Assembly (NCBI RefSeq): GCF_002993885.1
Contig: NZ_CM009578.1
Coordinates: forward strand, 186,001 to 250,000
Reading direction: 5' to 3'
Length of the DNA: 64,000 nt
Source: Sphingopyxis lindanitolerans
GTDB lineage: Bacteria > Pseudomonadota > Alphaproteobacteria > Sphingomonadales > Sphingomonadaceae
Shown here: in pieces, positions 48,401-56,623 of the stretch
Layout: each line of letters starts with the position of its first letter
How positions within the stretch are numbered: position 1 is the first letter of the stretch
Translations under genes and position numbers: made by a program
Notes under the pieces: generated by a model
What the model saw: only the letters and a program-made list of their open reading frames with translations
The model's database searches: none
Told to the model about the DNA's origin: nothing

Positions 48401-48606
48401 GCGGTTCGCTGGGCGCCACCGTGGCGTCGTTCAAGGACGGCACCCCCTTCACCCTCGTCCCAGAGGATCGCACGAGCGGCTGGGTCGGCCGGTTCCGCGG
48501 CGTCGCCGGCAATTCGGCCTTTCAGGTCGCCGGCGAAGTGTCAGCGGAAGAACAGCAAAGCCACATCGGCTGGGCGTTCCGTGCGAGCCTGCGGGTCGGC
48601 CTGTAG
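45415..48606 (+). CDS. Autotransporter (type Va secretion) with beta-helical passenger
   Basis: A 1063-aa protein with signal peptide (ILLASTCLAAVLSTTAHA), a repetitive passenger of Gly/Asn/Thr-rich beta-helix turns (for example GTITNSATGKIIIDE, GQILNSGEITVEGNDSAGI), and a C-terminal autotransporter barrel from about residue 790 ending in FRASLRVGL. Two acidic loops (DKDGDIDG near residue 117 and DDKDEDKDGIED near 279) look like Ca2+-binding inserts. It may be a surface adhesin or proteinaceous scaffold. AAGAGGGA precedes the ATG. A 252-bp gap with a Shine-Dalgarno-poor leader separates it from the ECF sigma gene. Confidence 0.88.
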   Translation: MRKILLASTCLAAVLSTTAHAETSISTATTTPVRTSTVKSGAADDVKITSAGSVKPTSGTAVTIDSNNKLVNDGTIQITNADGATGIFANAGVSGTITNSATGKIIIDESYAPTDIDKDGDIDGPYAVGSGRTGIATGGAFTGQILNSGEITVEGNDSAGIRLGGPLTGNFTTDGKISVLGDNALGVGLQDVTGNVRLAGTITAVGENAVAARLAGDINGALVVQGTLTSTGYRYTTAPADPSKLDADDLLIGGPALSIEGNVTGGIVVAVPPKDTKPDDKDEDKDGIEDAKEGSGSIQSYGSAPALRIGSAGQDIAIGAVAGTGTGLGLIIDGGVVGNGLYAGKDATAIQLGGMGRNVTIAGGIGIGGSVSALSNGASATAIRVGSGATTPEIRVAGKVEASGGKDASAISTGILVEAGGDVGLIRNSGSISAKAAGDAGTARAIVDLSGSVDTIENSGIISATGAAATSDRNIAIDLSANGNGAAVKQTAVASGIAAPSIVGDVRFGGGDDLFDIADGSVKGNSYFGAGDNRLAMSGDATYAGNARFGGGNDTMALGGTSVFSGSVDFGGGSDALTIGGTSRFSGSLANSQGLAVSVDGGTFDVSGAASIASLAVTGKGVLAVTLDDGSTGTALTVGGNASFAADSKLALKLSSLENAEGNHVVLTAGTLAGADNLTTESTLLPFLYKGTLSSNATQLIVNVSRKSATDLGLNRSETSAFDAVIDAVTADQKVEDVFLGITDGDQFHNQLRQMLPEHEGGVFETVTSGSRALARYLQDPNAPFQDEGKWRYWVNQAMWGTAKGVGQTAGYNISGWGLSLGAEIKSDVGNFGGSIAFLSGKDGNSSNDSEVSSSQFEGALHWRLQSDGWMANARVSGAPISLKGTRVFRAEDIDKTMRGKWDATLYSASGSIAKDGRLGGLTIRPTVAVDYYRLKEDGYAESGGGDALDLTVGGRSSDELAVSGTVALGLQFGGTDEYDGWTRFELEGGRREIVGGSLGATVASFKDGTPFTLVPEDRTSGWVGRFRGVAGNSAFQVAGEVSAEEQQSHIGWAFRASLRVGL

Positions 48607-48858
48607 CCCCCTCCGCGGCTGGCCCGCAGCAAGGGGGAAGCCCCTCCCTACCCCCGGCTTCCCCCTTGCCAAGGCTCGAAGGATGAAAAGGAGATGATGA
48701 TATTCCAGCCCGCTCTTGCCCGCGATCCCGGCCCCGCCATGCCGACGCGGTTGCATGGCGGGCGTCTGGCGCTATATGGCGGCATCATCAGGGGGCCGAA
48801 CGGGGCGCGCCGGTTTGGCGCGTGCCGACAGACAATGGCATTCCGCGGTAAGCAATCC

Positions 48859-49377
48859 ATGACCGATGCGAGTGATCGAACCGACGCCGTCCAGGGCATC
48901 GAAGGCGTGTTGCTCGCCAACCGCGACCGCATCGTGCGTTTTCTGAAGGTGCGCGGCGCGGACGATATGGCCGAGGATCTGTTTCAGGATTTGTGGATGC
49001 GGCTGACCGAACGCGGCGTGGGGCCGATCGCCGAACCGCTCGCCTATGTGATGCGCGCGGCGAACAATCTGATGCTCGACCGCTATCGTTCGGCGCGGCA
49101 AAGCGCCCTGCGCGACGCGGCGTGGAGCGATGTGACGATCGCCGAAGGCCCCTCCGCCGAGGCGACGCTGATCTCTCGCGAGCAATTGGCGCTGGTCGAA
49201 CAGGCGATCGCGGCGACCGGCGAGCGTCCGGCGCGCATCTTTCGCCGCTTTCGCGTCGACGGCATCCAGCAGCGCGATATCGCGGCCGAAATCGGCGTCA
49301 GCCTGAGCACCGTCGAAGCCGATCTGCGCAAAGTCTATGCCGTGATCGCCAGGACGAGGAGGTCGTTCGATGGCTGA
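48859..49377 (+). CDS. FecI-type ECF RNA polymerase sigma factor
   Basis: A 172-aa sigma factor with region 2 (VRFLKVRGADDMAEDLFQDLWMRL, then YVMRAANNLMLDRYRS) and region 4 (RIFRRFRVDGIQQRDIAAEIGVSLSTVEADLRKVYAVI). The start chosen gives the usual FecI length; the frame extends 55 codons further upstream without similarity. It overlaps fecR by 8 bp. It is likely held by the FecR anti-sigma factor and released by receptor signalling. Confidence 0.9.
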   Translation: MTDASDRTDAVQGIEGVLLANRDRIVRFLKVRGADDMAEDLFQDLWMRLTERGVGPIAEPLAYVMRAANNLMLDRYRSARQSALRDAAWSDVTIAEGPSAEATLISREQLALVEQAIAATGERPARIFRRFRVDGIQQRDIAAEIGVSLSTVEADLRKVYAVIARTRRSFDG

Positions 49378-50305
49378 CGATGCAAGAACCGCCGCCGAGG
49401 CGCGGGCGACCGACTGGATCATCCGGCAGCGCGACCCCGCCTTCGCCGATTGGGACGGCTTCACCGACTGGCTGGCCGAAGACCCCGACCATGCGGACCT
49501 GTACGACGCGCTCGCGAGCCTCGACCGCGATCTTGACGCGCTGCCGCCCGAGCATGCGCCATCGGTCGTGATCAGGCCCGAAACCCCGCGCCGTCCGTCG
49601 CGGCGGGCTTGGTTCGGCGGCGCCGTCGCGGCGGCGCTTGTCGCGGTGGTCGCCCTGCCGCAGCTCGGCTTGTTCGGCGACCCGAACCGGATCGAGACGG
49701 CGGCGGGCGAGCATCGCTCGATCACGCTCGCTGACGGGTCGAAGATCGAGATCAATGGCGCATCGGTCCTTGAGCTCGACAAGGACCGCCCGCGCTTCGC
49801 CCGGCTGGAATCGGGCGAGGCGATGTTCCATGTCATTCACCGCGAGGATGATCCGTTCGTCGTCGAGGCTGGAGCTTCGCGCATCGTCGACCTCGGCACC
49901 GCGTTCAACGTCGTTCGCCGCGACCGCCGGACCTCGGTCGCGGTGTCGGAGGGCGTGGTTCTCTATAACCCGCAGCGCGACAAGGTTCGCGTCACCGCCG
50001 GGCAGGCGATCGAGGCCGGCGACGCCGACGCCAAGCCGCCGCGGGTGCATCCGATCGATATCGCCAACGTCGGCGGCTGGCGCACCGGGCTTCTCGTCTA
50101 TAATGACGCGCCGCTCTCCATCGTTGCCGAGGATCTGAGGCGCACGGCGGGGATCGAGGTCGCGGTCGCCCCCGATGCCGCGGGGCAATCGTTCCGCGGC
50201 GCGCTGATCATCGACAAGGACCGTGCGCGGACGGTCGCCGATCTCGCGGCGCTGTCGGGCACCATCGCCGAGCGTCGCGGCGACGGCTGGGTGCTGACAC
50301 GTTAA
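49370..50305 (+). CDS. FecR-type anti-sigma factor
   Basis: A 311-aa protein with an N-terminal cytoplasmic FecR/DUF4880 helix region (ATDWIIRQRDPAFADWDGFTDWLAEDPDHADLYD), one transmembrane helix (WFGGAVAAALVAVVALPQLGLF, about residues 82-103) and a periplasmic FecR domain (ETAAGEHRSITLADGSKIEINGAS, FVVEAGASRIVDLGTAFNV). It senses the periplasmic domain of the downstream TonB receptor and controls the sigma factor. Confidence 0.93.
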   Translation: MADDARTAAEARATDWIIRQRDPAFADWDGFTDWLAEDPDHADLYDALASLDRDLDALPPEHAPSVVIRPETPRRPSRRAWFGGAVAAALVAVVALPQLGLFGDPNRIETAAGEHRSITLADGSKIEINGASVLELDKDRPRFARLESGEAMFHVIHREDDPFVVEAGASRIVDLGTAFNVVRRDRRTSVAVSEGVVLYNPQRDKVRVTAGQAIEAGDADAKPPRVHPIDIANVGGWRTGLLVYNDAPLSIVAEDLRRTAGIEVAVAPDAAGQSFRGALIIDKDRARTVADLAALSGTIAERRGDGWVLTR

Positions 50306-50306
50306 C

Positions 50307-52703
50307 ATGGCGCGCTGGCAAATGCCCCTGCTGGCCCTCGCGCTTGTCGGCCTGCCGGCGCAGGTCGCGGCGGCCGAGGAGCGGGCGTTCAACGTGCCCG
50401 GCGGGGCGCTGTCGACGGCGCTGCCGCAACTCAGTCGCCAGGCGGGCGTCAGCATCAGCGTCGCCGACGCGCGGCTGTGGCAAGCCGACGTCCGGCCGGT
50501 GCGCGGGCGCATGGACGTGCAGCGCGCACTGAAACAGATGCTTGCCGGCACCGATGCGCGGGCGGTGCGGGTCAATGCGACGAGTTGGCGGATCGAGCGC
50601 CGCGCGCCGTCGCCGAACATCGCGAGACGCGCGCCACCGCGCGCGGCGCCGCAGCCGCGTGCGCGCGAACCGGCGCCCGTGGTCGCGTCGGCGGACGAGG
50701 CGATCATCGTCACCGCGAGCAAGACCGACCTTCCCTATTCGCATTTCGCAGGCGTCGCGACCCGGCTGGATGGCGACGATCTGGCGTTTGGCGGTGAGCG
50801 CGGAACCGATTCGATCCTGTCGCGCGTGGCGACGATTTCCTCGACCTATCTCGGGGCCGGGCGCAACAAGCTGTTCATTCGCGGCATCGCCGATTCGAGC
50901 TTCACCGGCCCGACGCAGGCAACGGTCGGGCAATATCTGGGCGACGTCCGGCTCAGCTACAACGCGCCCGACCCCGATCTGCGCCTTTACGACATCGACA
51001 GCGTCGAGGTGCTCGAGGGGCCGCAGGGCACGCTTTATGGCGCGGGATCGCTTGGCGGGATCATCCGCTCGGTGCCGAAAGCGCCCGATCCGCGCGAGAC
51101 GCGGCTGCAGGCGATCGCGGGCGTCTCCGCCACGCAGCATGGTGAACCCGGCGGCGATATCGCGGGCATCGTCAACGTGCCGGTCGGCGACGGCGGCAGC
51201 GCGGTGCGCCTGGTCGGCTATATGCTGACCGACGGCGGCTATATCGACAATCCGTTGCTGGGGAAGAATGACGTCAATCGCACCCGGATCTGGGGCGGAC
51301 GCGCCGCCGCGCGGGTCGAGCTTGGTGACAATTGGACCGTAGATATCGGGGGCGTCTATCAGGCGATCACCTCCGACGACGCGCAATATGCCGACAAAAA
51401 TGCCCCGCCGCTGACGCGCAGTTCGCTGGTCGAACAGGGCGCGAAGGCGCGATACGGGCTTGGCACCATCGTGATCCAGAAAGACTGGGACGATCTGCAT
51501 TTCCAGACGTCGAACGCGTTTGTCAGTCACCGCCTGTTCGAGCGGTTCGACGCGGGCAAGCCCGGCGAAGACCCCCGGATCCTCGATCAGAACAACCGCA
51601 CACGCATGTTCGTCAGCGAAACCCGGTTGTCGCGGCCGTTCCTCGACGGGTTCGGCTGGGTCATCGGCACCAGCTTCATCGATAATCGCACGCGGCAGCG
51701 GCGCGAATATGGAAGCACGCTGCTGCGCGCCACCGTGCCGGGGGTGACGAATGAGATCACCGAATTCACCGGCTATGCCGAGGGCACGGTGGAATTGCTG
51801 CCGCATGTGATCGTTTCGGCGGGCGGGCGCATCTCGCACGCGCGGCTTGGCGGCGAGGCCGATGGCGTGCCCTTCGCCATCGCCTTTGCCGGGCGCGCGA
51901 CGACGGCGCATCGCACCGAAACCGACCTTCTCCCCTCTTTCTCGTTGCTTGCCACGCCGTTCGACAATTTCCGCCTCTATGCCCGCTATCAGGAGGGATT
52001 TCGTCCGGGCGGCCTTGCCATCGACGGCGATTTCGTGCGCCGTTTCCGCAACGACCAGGTGCGAACCTGGGAAGGCGGGGTCCGTTTTGGCGAGAAAGGG
52101 CGCACGCCGTTCGACGCCAACGTGTCGGTGTCGTATACGCGCTGGCGCGACATCCAGGCGGACTTCATCGACGGCAACGGCTTTCCGACGACCGCCAATA
52201 TCGGCGACGGCCGGATCACGAGCCTTTCGGGAGCGGTCGCGTTCCGGCCGGTCGCCGCGCTATCCTTTGATCTCGGCGCGGTCTATAACCACAGCCGCGT
52301 CGACGAATTGTCGGCGCTGGCGCTCGCGGCCTTTGCCGATGCGCCCGCCAAGCTGGGCCGCATCCCCAATGTCGCGAGCCACGCGGTTCGCGGCGCGGTG
52401 ACCTATGTCGCGCCTGTCGACGCCGATACGGAACTGCGCGTCAACGGCTGGGCGAACTATATCGGGCCGTCGCGGCTGGGCATCGGCCCGGTGCTTGGCG
52501 AAGGCCAGGGCGATTATATCGATACCGGCCTCGCGCTACGCCTCGGCAGCGAACATCGCGGCCTGTCGCTGACGCTGACCAATATATTCGACGCGCGCGG
52601 CAACCGCTTCGCGCTCGGCACGCCGTTCGTCGAGGGCGGTGCGGGCTATGTCACCCCGCTCCGCCCCCGCACGATCCGGATTGCGGTGGATGTGGCGTAT
52701 TAG
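50307..52703 (+). CDS. TonB-dependent transducer receptor with STN signalling domain
   Basis: A 798-aa receptor. Signal peptide then a secretin/TonB N-terminal (STN) domain (about residues 27-95, AFNVPGGALSTALPQLSRQAGVSISV), a Pro/Arg-rich linker, plug (EAIIVTASKTDLPYSHFAGVATRL, VLEGPQGTLYGAGSLGGIIR) and a beta-barrel ending IRIAVDVAY. The STN domain makes it the outer-membrane member of a FecI/FecR cell-surface signalling system. The gene starts one base after fecR. The ligand is unknown. Confidence 0.93.
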   Translation: MARWQMPLLALALVGLPAQVAAAEERAFNVPGGALSTALPQLSRQAGVSISVADARLWQADVRPVRGRMDVQRALKQMLAGTDARAVRVNATSWRIERRAPSPNIARRAPPRAAPQPRAREPAPVVASADEAIIVTASKTDLPYSHFAGVATRLDGDDLAFGGERGTDSILSRVATISSTYLGAGRNKLFIRGIADSSFTGPTQATVGQYLGDVRLSYNAPDPDLRLYDIDSVEVLEGPQGTLYGAGSLGGIIRSVPKAPDPRETRLQAIAGVSATQHGEPGGDIAGIVNVPVGDGGSAVRLVGYMLTDGGYIDNPLLGKNDVNRTRIWGGRAAARVELGDNWTVDIGGVYQAITSDDAQYADKNAPPLTRSSLVEQGAKARYGLGTIVIQKDWDDLHFQTSNAFVSHRLFERFDAGKPGEDPRILDQNNRTRMFVSETRLSRPFLDGFGWVIGTSFIDNRTRQRREYGSTLLRATVPGVTNEITEFTGYAEGTVELLPHVIVSAGGRISHARLGGEADGVPFAIAFAGRATTAHRTETDLLPSFSLLATPFDNFRLYARYQEGFRPGGLAIDGDFVRRFRNDQVRTWEGGVRFGEKGRTPFDANVSVSYTRWRDIQADFIDGNGFPTTANIGDGRITSLSGAVAFRPVAALSFDLGAVYNHSRVDELSALALAAFADAPAKLGRIPNVASHAVRGAVTYVAPVDADTELRVNGWANYIGPSRLGIGPVLGEGQGDYIDTGLALRLGSEHRGLSLTLTNIFDARGNRFALGTPFVEGGAGYVTPLRPRTIRIAVDVAY

Positions 52704-52705
52704 AA

Positions 52706-52814
52706 TTCGTCATTGCGAGCGGAGCGAAGCAATCTCCAGCCCACACCCTTTCAGGACGATAGCTGGAGATTGCTTCGTCCCCCGGATCAAGTCCGGGGTC
52801 CTCGCAATGACGAA
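52706..52814. repeat. Nested intergenic inverted repeat
   Basis: Perfect outer arms TTCGTCATTGCGAG / CTCGCAATGACGAA (14 bp) and inner arms GAAGCAATCTCCAGC / GCTGGAGATTGCTTC (15 bp), with a CCCCGGA-TCAAG-TCCGGGG hairpin on the right side. It fills the space between the convergent TonB receptor and acyl-CoA dehydrogenase genes. It has the form of a dispersed sphingomonad intergenic repeat. Confidence 0.85.
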
Positions 52815-52820
52815 TGGTAA

Positions 52821-53960
52821 TCAATCCGCCAGCGCGATGCGCTCGTAGCGATCCAGGTGATAGTCGGCGCTGCCGAACTGGCCCTCGATCATCGTCGCGC
52901 GTTTGAAATAATGGCCGATCGCCAGCTCCTGGGTGATGCCGATGCCGCCGTGGGTCTGGATCGCATTCTGGCCGACAAACTTCGCGCCGCGCGCGACCTT
53001 GCTCTTGCAGGCCGAGACAGCGGCCATGCGCTCGTTCGCGGGCAGATCCAGCTTCAGCGTGCCCATGACCGTCATCGAACGCGCCTGCTCGACCTCCATG
53101 AACATGTCGACCATGCGGTGCTGGAGGACCTGGAACTTGGCGATCGGCAGCCCGAACTGCTTGCGTTGCTGGGTATATTCGAGCGTGCCTTCGTGGAGTT
53201 TTTGCATCACGCCGGTCGCCTCGGCGCAGACCGCAACGGTCGCTTCGTCGACGATCTGTTCGATCAGCGGCAAGCCCGTCCCTTCGCCGCCGAGCAAGGC
53301 GTCGCCGGGGATCGCGACATTCTCGAAATAGATTTCGGACGCGCGGCTGCCGTCGACAGTCGGATAGTCGCGGCGGACGATGCCCGCCAGATTGGCGTCG
53401 ATCAGGAACAGCGACACGCCATCCTTGTCGCGCTGATTGCGGCCGGTGCGCGCGGTGACGAGCAGGTGGCTCGCCCAGGGTGCGGCATAGACGGTGCTCT
53501 TGTGGCCGTTCAGCACATAGCCCGCGCCATCCTTCTTCGCGGTGGTGCGCAGGTTCGCGAGGTCGTAGCGGCCCTGCGGTTCGGCATAGGCGAACGCGAC
53601 GATCGCGTTGCCCGCGATGATTTCGGGGATCATCGCGTCGGCCTGCGCGCCGCCGACGGCCTTGAGCGCGCCGCCCGCGATGACGACGGTCGGCAGATAG
53701 GGCTCGATCGCGATGACCTTGCCCAGTTCTTCCATGATGATCGCATTTTCGAGCGCGCCGCCGCCGAGGCCGCCCTGCTCTTCGCTGAACGCCGCACCGA
53801 GCATCCCCAGGTCCTGCGCGAGCGCGGTCCAGATCGCGGGATCGCGGCCGGTATCGCCATTGATGAACTTCTGGCGCGTCTCGAAATCATAAGTGTCGGC
53901 AAGGAAGCGCGACAGCGTGTCGCGGATCATGTCCTGCGTTTCGGTATAGGTGAAATCCAT
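52821..53960 (-). CDS. Acyl-CoA dehydrogenase (second of a pair)
   Basis: A 379-aa flavoprotein with the ACAD fold: N-terminal MDFTYTETQDMIRDTLSRFLADTYDFETRQKF, the FAD/substrate middle strand region (FAYAEPQGRYDL, GHKSTVYAAPWA) and the C-terminal helical domain with QTHGGIGITQELAIGHYFKRAT. It oxidises an acyl-CoA at C2-C3. It is paired with an upstream paralog, an arrangement often seen for heteromeric ACADs in side-chain degradation of steroids or fatty acids. The ATG at 53960 is chosen because upstream codons derive from an intergenic repeat. Confidence 0.92.
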   Translation of the reverse strand: MDFTYTETQDMIRDTLSRFLADTYDFETRQKFINGDTGRDPAIWTALAQDLGMLGAAFSEEQGGLGGGALENAIIMEELGKVIAIEPYLPTVVIAGGALKAVGGAQADAMIPEIIAGNAIVAFAYAEPQGRYDLANLRTTAKKDGAGYVLNGHKSTVYAAPWASHLLVTARTGRNQRDKDGVSLFLIDANLAGIVRRDYPTVDGSRASEIYFENVAIPGDALLGGEGTGLPLIEQIVDEATVAVCAEATGVMQKLHEGTLEYTQQRKQFGLPIAKFQVLQHRMVDMFMEVEQARSMTVMGTLKLDLPANERMAAVSACKSKVARGAKFVGQNAIQTHGGIGITQELAIGHYFKRATMIEGQFGSADYHLDRYERIALAD

Positions 53961-53965
53961 TTTAT

Positions 53966-54060
53966 CGTCCCCGTCGCCCCCGCGAAAGCGGGGGCCGCTG
54001 TAGGTTGTCATTGCGGCGCTGAGTCAGGCCGATTGCGGCCCCCGCTTTCGCGGGGACGAC
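53966..54060. repeat. Pair of inverted GC-rich repeats between the two dehydrogenase genes
   Basis: A hairpin unit GCCCCCGCGAAAGCGGGGGC (53976-53995) and an inverted copy (54035-54060, CGGCCCCCGCTTTCGCGGGG) flank about 40 bp. Related to the hairpin at 36633. The location suggests an mRNA-processing or stability element between the two genes, but that is inference. Confidence 0.75.
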
Positions 54061-54064
54061 GCTG

Positions 54065-55270
54065 TCACAATCCGAGCACCATCTTCGCGATGATGTTGCG
54101 CTGAATCTCGTTCGACCCGCCATAGATCGTCGTCTTGCGCATGTTGAAATAGGTCGGCGCGGCGCGATGGGCATAGTCGGGGCCGATCGGATGCTCGTTG
54201 TCGCCCCCAAGGTCGTTGGCGCCGAAGCCGCGGAAATAAGGCGCGCCATAATGGCCGACCGCCTCCAGCGTCAATTCGGTCAGGCGCTGCTGGATTTCGC
54301 TGCCTTTGATCTTGAGCAGGCTCGATTCGGGCCCCGGTCCCTTGCCGGCATTGGCGCCCGCAAGGCTGCGCAGTTCGGTGAATTCGAGCGCGGTCAGGTC
54401 GATTTCAAGCTCGGCGAGCTTGCGCTTGAAGAAGGGGTTCGCGAACAGCGGCTTGTCGCCATCGAGTTCGGTGCGCGCGATCTCCTTCACCTTCTCGATC
54501 CCGCGTTTCGACGATGCGACCCCGGCGATGCCGGTGCGTTCGTGCGCGAGAAGGAATTTGGCGCAGGTCCAGCCCTTATTCTCTTCATAGACGCGCTGCG
54601 ACTGCGGCACGCGGACGTCCTCGAGCCACACCTCGTTGACCTCATGCTCGCCGCCCAGCGTGATGATCGGGCGCACGGTGATGCCGGGCGATTTCATGTC
54701 GACGAGAAGGAAGCTGATACCTTCCTGCTGCTTGGCGTCCTTGTCGGTGCGGACCAGGAAAAAGCCCCAGTCGGCGTGCTGCGCCATCGTCGTCCAGGTC
54801 TTTTGCCCGTTGACGATATAATCGTCGCCGTCACGCACCGCCGCGGTGCGCAGGCTTGCCAGGTCGGAGCCCGCGCCGGGTTCCGAATAGCCCTGGCACC
54901 ACCAATCCTCACCCGACAGGATGCGCGGCAGGAAATGGGCTTTCTGCTCGGGGGTGCCGAAGGTGTAGATCACCGGGCCGACCATCGCGAGGCCGAAGGG
55001 CATCAGACGGATGCAGTCGGCGCGCGCGGTTTCCTCGGAGAAGATGAAGCGCTGCGTCGGGGTCCAGCCGGTGCCGCCATATTCGACCGGCCACGCGGGG
55101 GCGACCCAGCCCTTTTTGTAAAGGATGCGGTGCCAGGCGAGGAAATCCTCCTTGCCCAGCTCGTCGCCTTCATCCTGCTTGCCGCGCAATTCGGCGGGGT
55201 AATTTTCGGCGATGAACTCGCGCACTTCCTTCTGGAAGGCGAGGTCTTCGGGGCTGAACTCCATGTCCAT
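54065..55270 (-). CDS. Acyl-CoA dehydrogenase (first of a pair)
   Basis: A 401-aa ACAD with N-terminal MEFSPEDLAFQKEVREFIAENYP, WPVEYGGTGWTPTQRFIFSEE, the FAD-binding stretch YSEPGAGSDLASLRT and C-terminal TTIYGGSNEIQRNIIAKMVLG. These blocks are typical of FadE-type enzymes for bulky substrates. It is upstream of the second ACAD gene on the minus strand, with 104 bp of repeats between. The start ATG GAC ATG GAG is at 55270. Confidence 0.93.
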   Translation of the reverse strand: MDMEFSPEDLAFQKEVREFIAENYPAELRGKQDEGDELGKEDFLAWHRILYKKGWVAPAWPVEYGGTGWTPTQRFIFSEETARADCIRLMPFGLAMVGPVIYTFGTPEQKAHFLPRILSGEDWWCQGYSEPGAGSDLASLRTAAVRDGDDYIVNGQKTWTTMAQHADWGFFLVRTDKDAKQQEGISFLLVDMKSPGITVRPIITLGGEHEVNEVWLEDVRVPQSQRVYEENKGWTCAKFLLAHERTGIAGVASSKRGIEKVKEIARTELDGDKPLFANPFFKRKLAELEIDLTALEFTELRSLAGANAGKGPGPESSLLKIKGSEIQQRLTELTLEAVGHYGAPYFRGFGANDLGGDNEHPIGPDYAHRAAPTYFNMRKTTIYGGSNEIQRNIIAKMVLGL

Positions 55271-55546
55271 TATCGATTCTCCCATTGGGTCATGGCGCCC
55301 TTATAATAAGCGCTCACGTTTACGTAAAGGTAAGTTGCAGGTCGCAACGCTTTGTGAAAGACTGCGCCCTGCGTCGCGGCTTGTCCAGCGGTGCAGAACG
55401 ATGGTGGCGAGGTAGTTTGAAAAGCAACGCATGATTTTGTTTCCTCGTCGCCTCGGATCAAGTCCGGGGCGACGAAGGGGGTAATCGAACCTTTCAAAGT
55501 CAAACCACGCCACCACCGGAGCGGGAAAATGGGGTGGGAGGGGACC

Positions 55547-56623
55547 ATGAAAAAAAGCTTGCGGGCGCTAACGGCGCTCCTGTTGTTGCTGGTCGTCGCG
55601 GGGGGCGCGGCGATGCTGTTCCAGCGGCCGATCGGCCTGTGGCTCTATCAGCGCGGTCTCGACAGCCAGGCCGGGCGCGACAGTCTCGCCAAGCTGCCCG
55701 ACGGATTGCATGTCGGCCTGTGCGGCACCGGATCGCCGCTGCCCAACCGCGACCGCGCGGGCGCCTGCACGGTGGTGATCGCGGGCAAGGCGATGTTCGT
55801 CGTCGATGCCGGCGAAGGTGGCGCGCGCAACATCGCGTTGATGGGCCTGCCCAATGGCGAGATTCGCGCGCTGTTCCTGACTCATTATCATTCGGACCAT
55901 ATCGACGGCCTCGGCCCGATGATGCTGCTGCGCTGGACGGGAAGCGGCAACAAGAGCCCCCTCCCCGTCTATGGCCCGACCGGGATCGAGGCGGTGGTCG
56001 GCGGCTTCAACGCCGCTTATGCCGCCGACAATGGCTATCGCACCGCGCACCATGGCCCGGTGATCACGCCGCCCGCCGCCGCGGGCGCGACCGCGATGCC
56101 CTTTGCGGTGCCCACGGGGCCGGTCGTGGTGTACGCGGCCGGCGGGCTCAAGGTCACCGCCTTTCCGGTCGATCATCACCCGGTCCAGCCCGCGGTCGGC
56201 TATCGCTTCGATTACAAGGGCCGCAGCGTCGTGATCAGCGGCGACACCGCCAAGTCGCCGATGGTCGAAGCCATGGCCAAGGGCACCGACCTGTTGATCC
56301 ACGAAGCCTTGCAGCCCGAGATGCTGTTGATGCTCGCCGCCCGGTTGAAGGTGACGGGACGCCCGCAGACGGCGCAGATCATGCACGACATTCTCGATTA
56401 TCACGCCAGCCCCGCGCAGGCGGCCGAAAGCGCCGAGACCGCGCATGTGAAGATGCTGGTGCTCACCCACATCGTCCCGCCCTACCCGATGCGCTATCTC
56501 GACGCGGCGTTCCTGGGTGATGCGAAGAGCAAGTTCGCTGGGCCGCTGATCGTCGGCGAGGATGGCGACAGCTATTCGCTTCCCGCCGGCAGCGACGCGA
56601 TCACGCGCGGCAATTGGTTTTAG
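55547..56623 (+). CDS. Membrane-anchored MBL-fold hydrolase
   Basis: A 358-aa protein with an N-terminal signal anchor (LRALTALLLLLVVAGGAAMLF) and a metallo-beta-lactamase domain with THYHSDHIDGLG metal motif, GDTAKSPMVEAM and late His in LTHIVPPYP. It resembles tRNase Z-like/arylsulfatase-type MBL enzymes located in the periplasm. The role is unknown. Start ATG at 55547 after GGGAGGGGACC. Its last 23 bp overlap the convergent Phd-PAS gene. The 276-bp region upstream (55271-55546) holds only a repeat fragment and promoter space. Confidence 0.85.
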   Translation: MKKSLRALTALLLLLVVAGGAAMLFQRPIGLWLYQRGLDSQAGRDSLAKLPDGLHVGLCGTGSPLPNRDRAGACTVVIAGKAMFVVDAGEGGARNIALMGLPNGEIRALFLTHYHSDHIDGLGPMMLLRWTGSGNKSPLPVYGPTGIEAVVGGFNAAYAADNGYRTAHHGPVITPPAAAGATAMPFAVPTGPVVVYAAGGLKVTAFPVDHHPVQPAVGYRFDYKGRSVVISGDTAKSPMVEAMAKGTDLLIHEALQPEMLLMLAARLKVTGRPQTAQIMHDILDYHASPAQAAESAETAHVKMLVLTHIVPPYPMRYLDAAFLGDAKSKFAGPLIVGEDGDSYSLPAGSDAITRGNWF

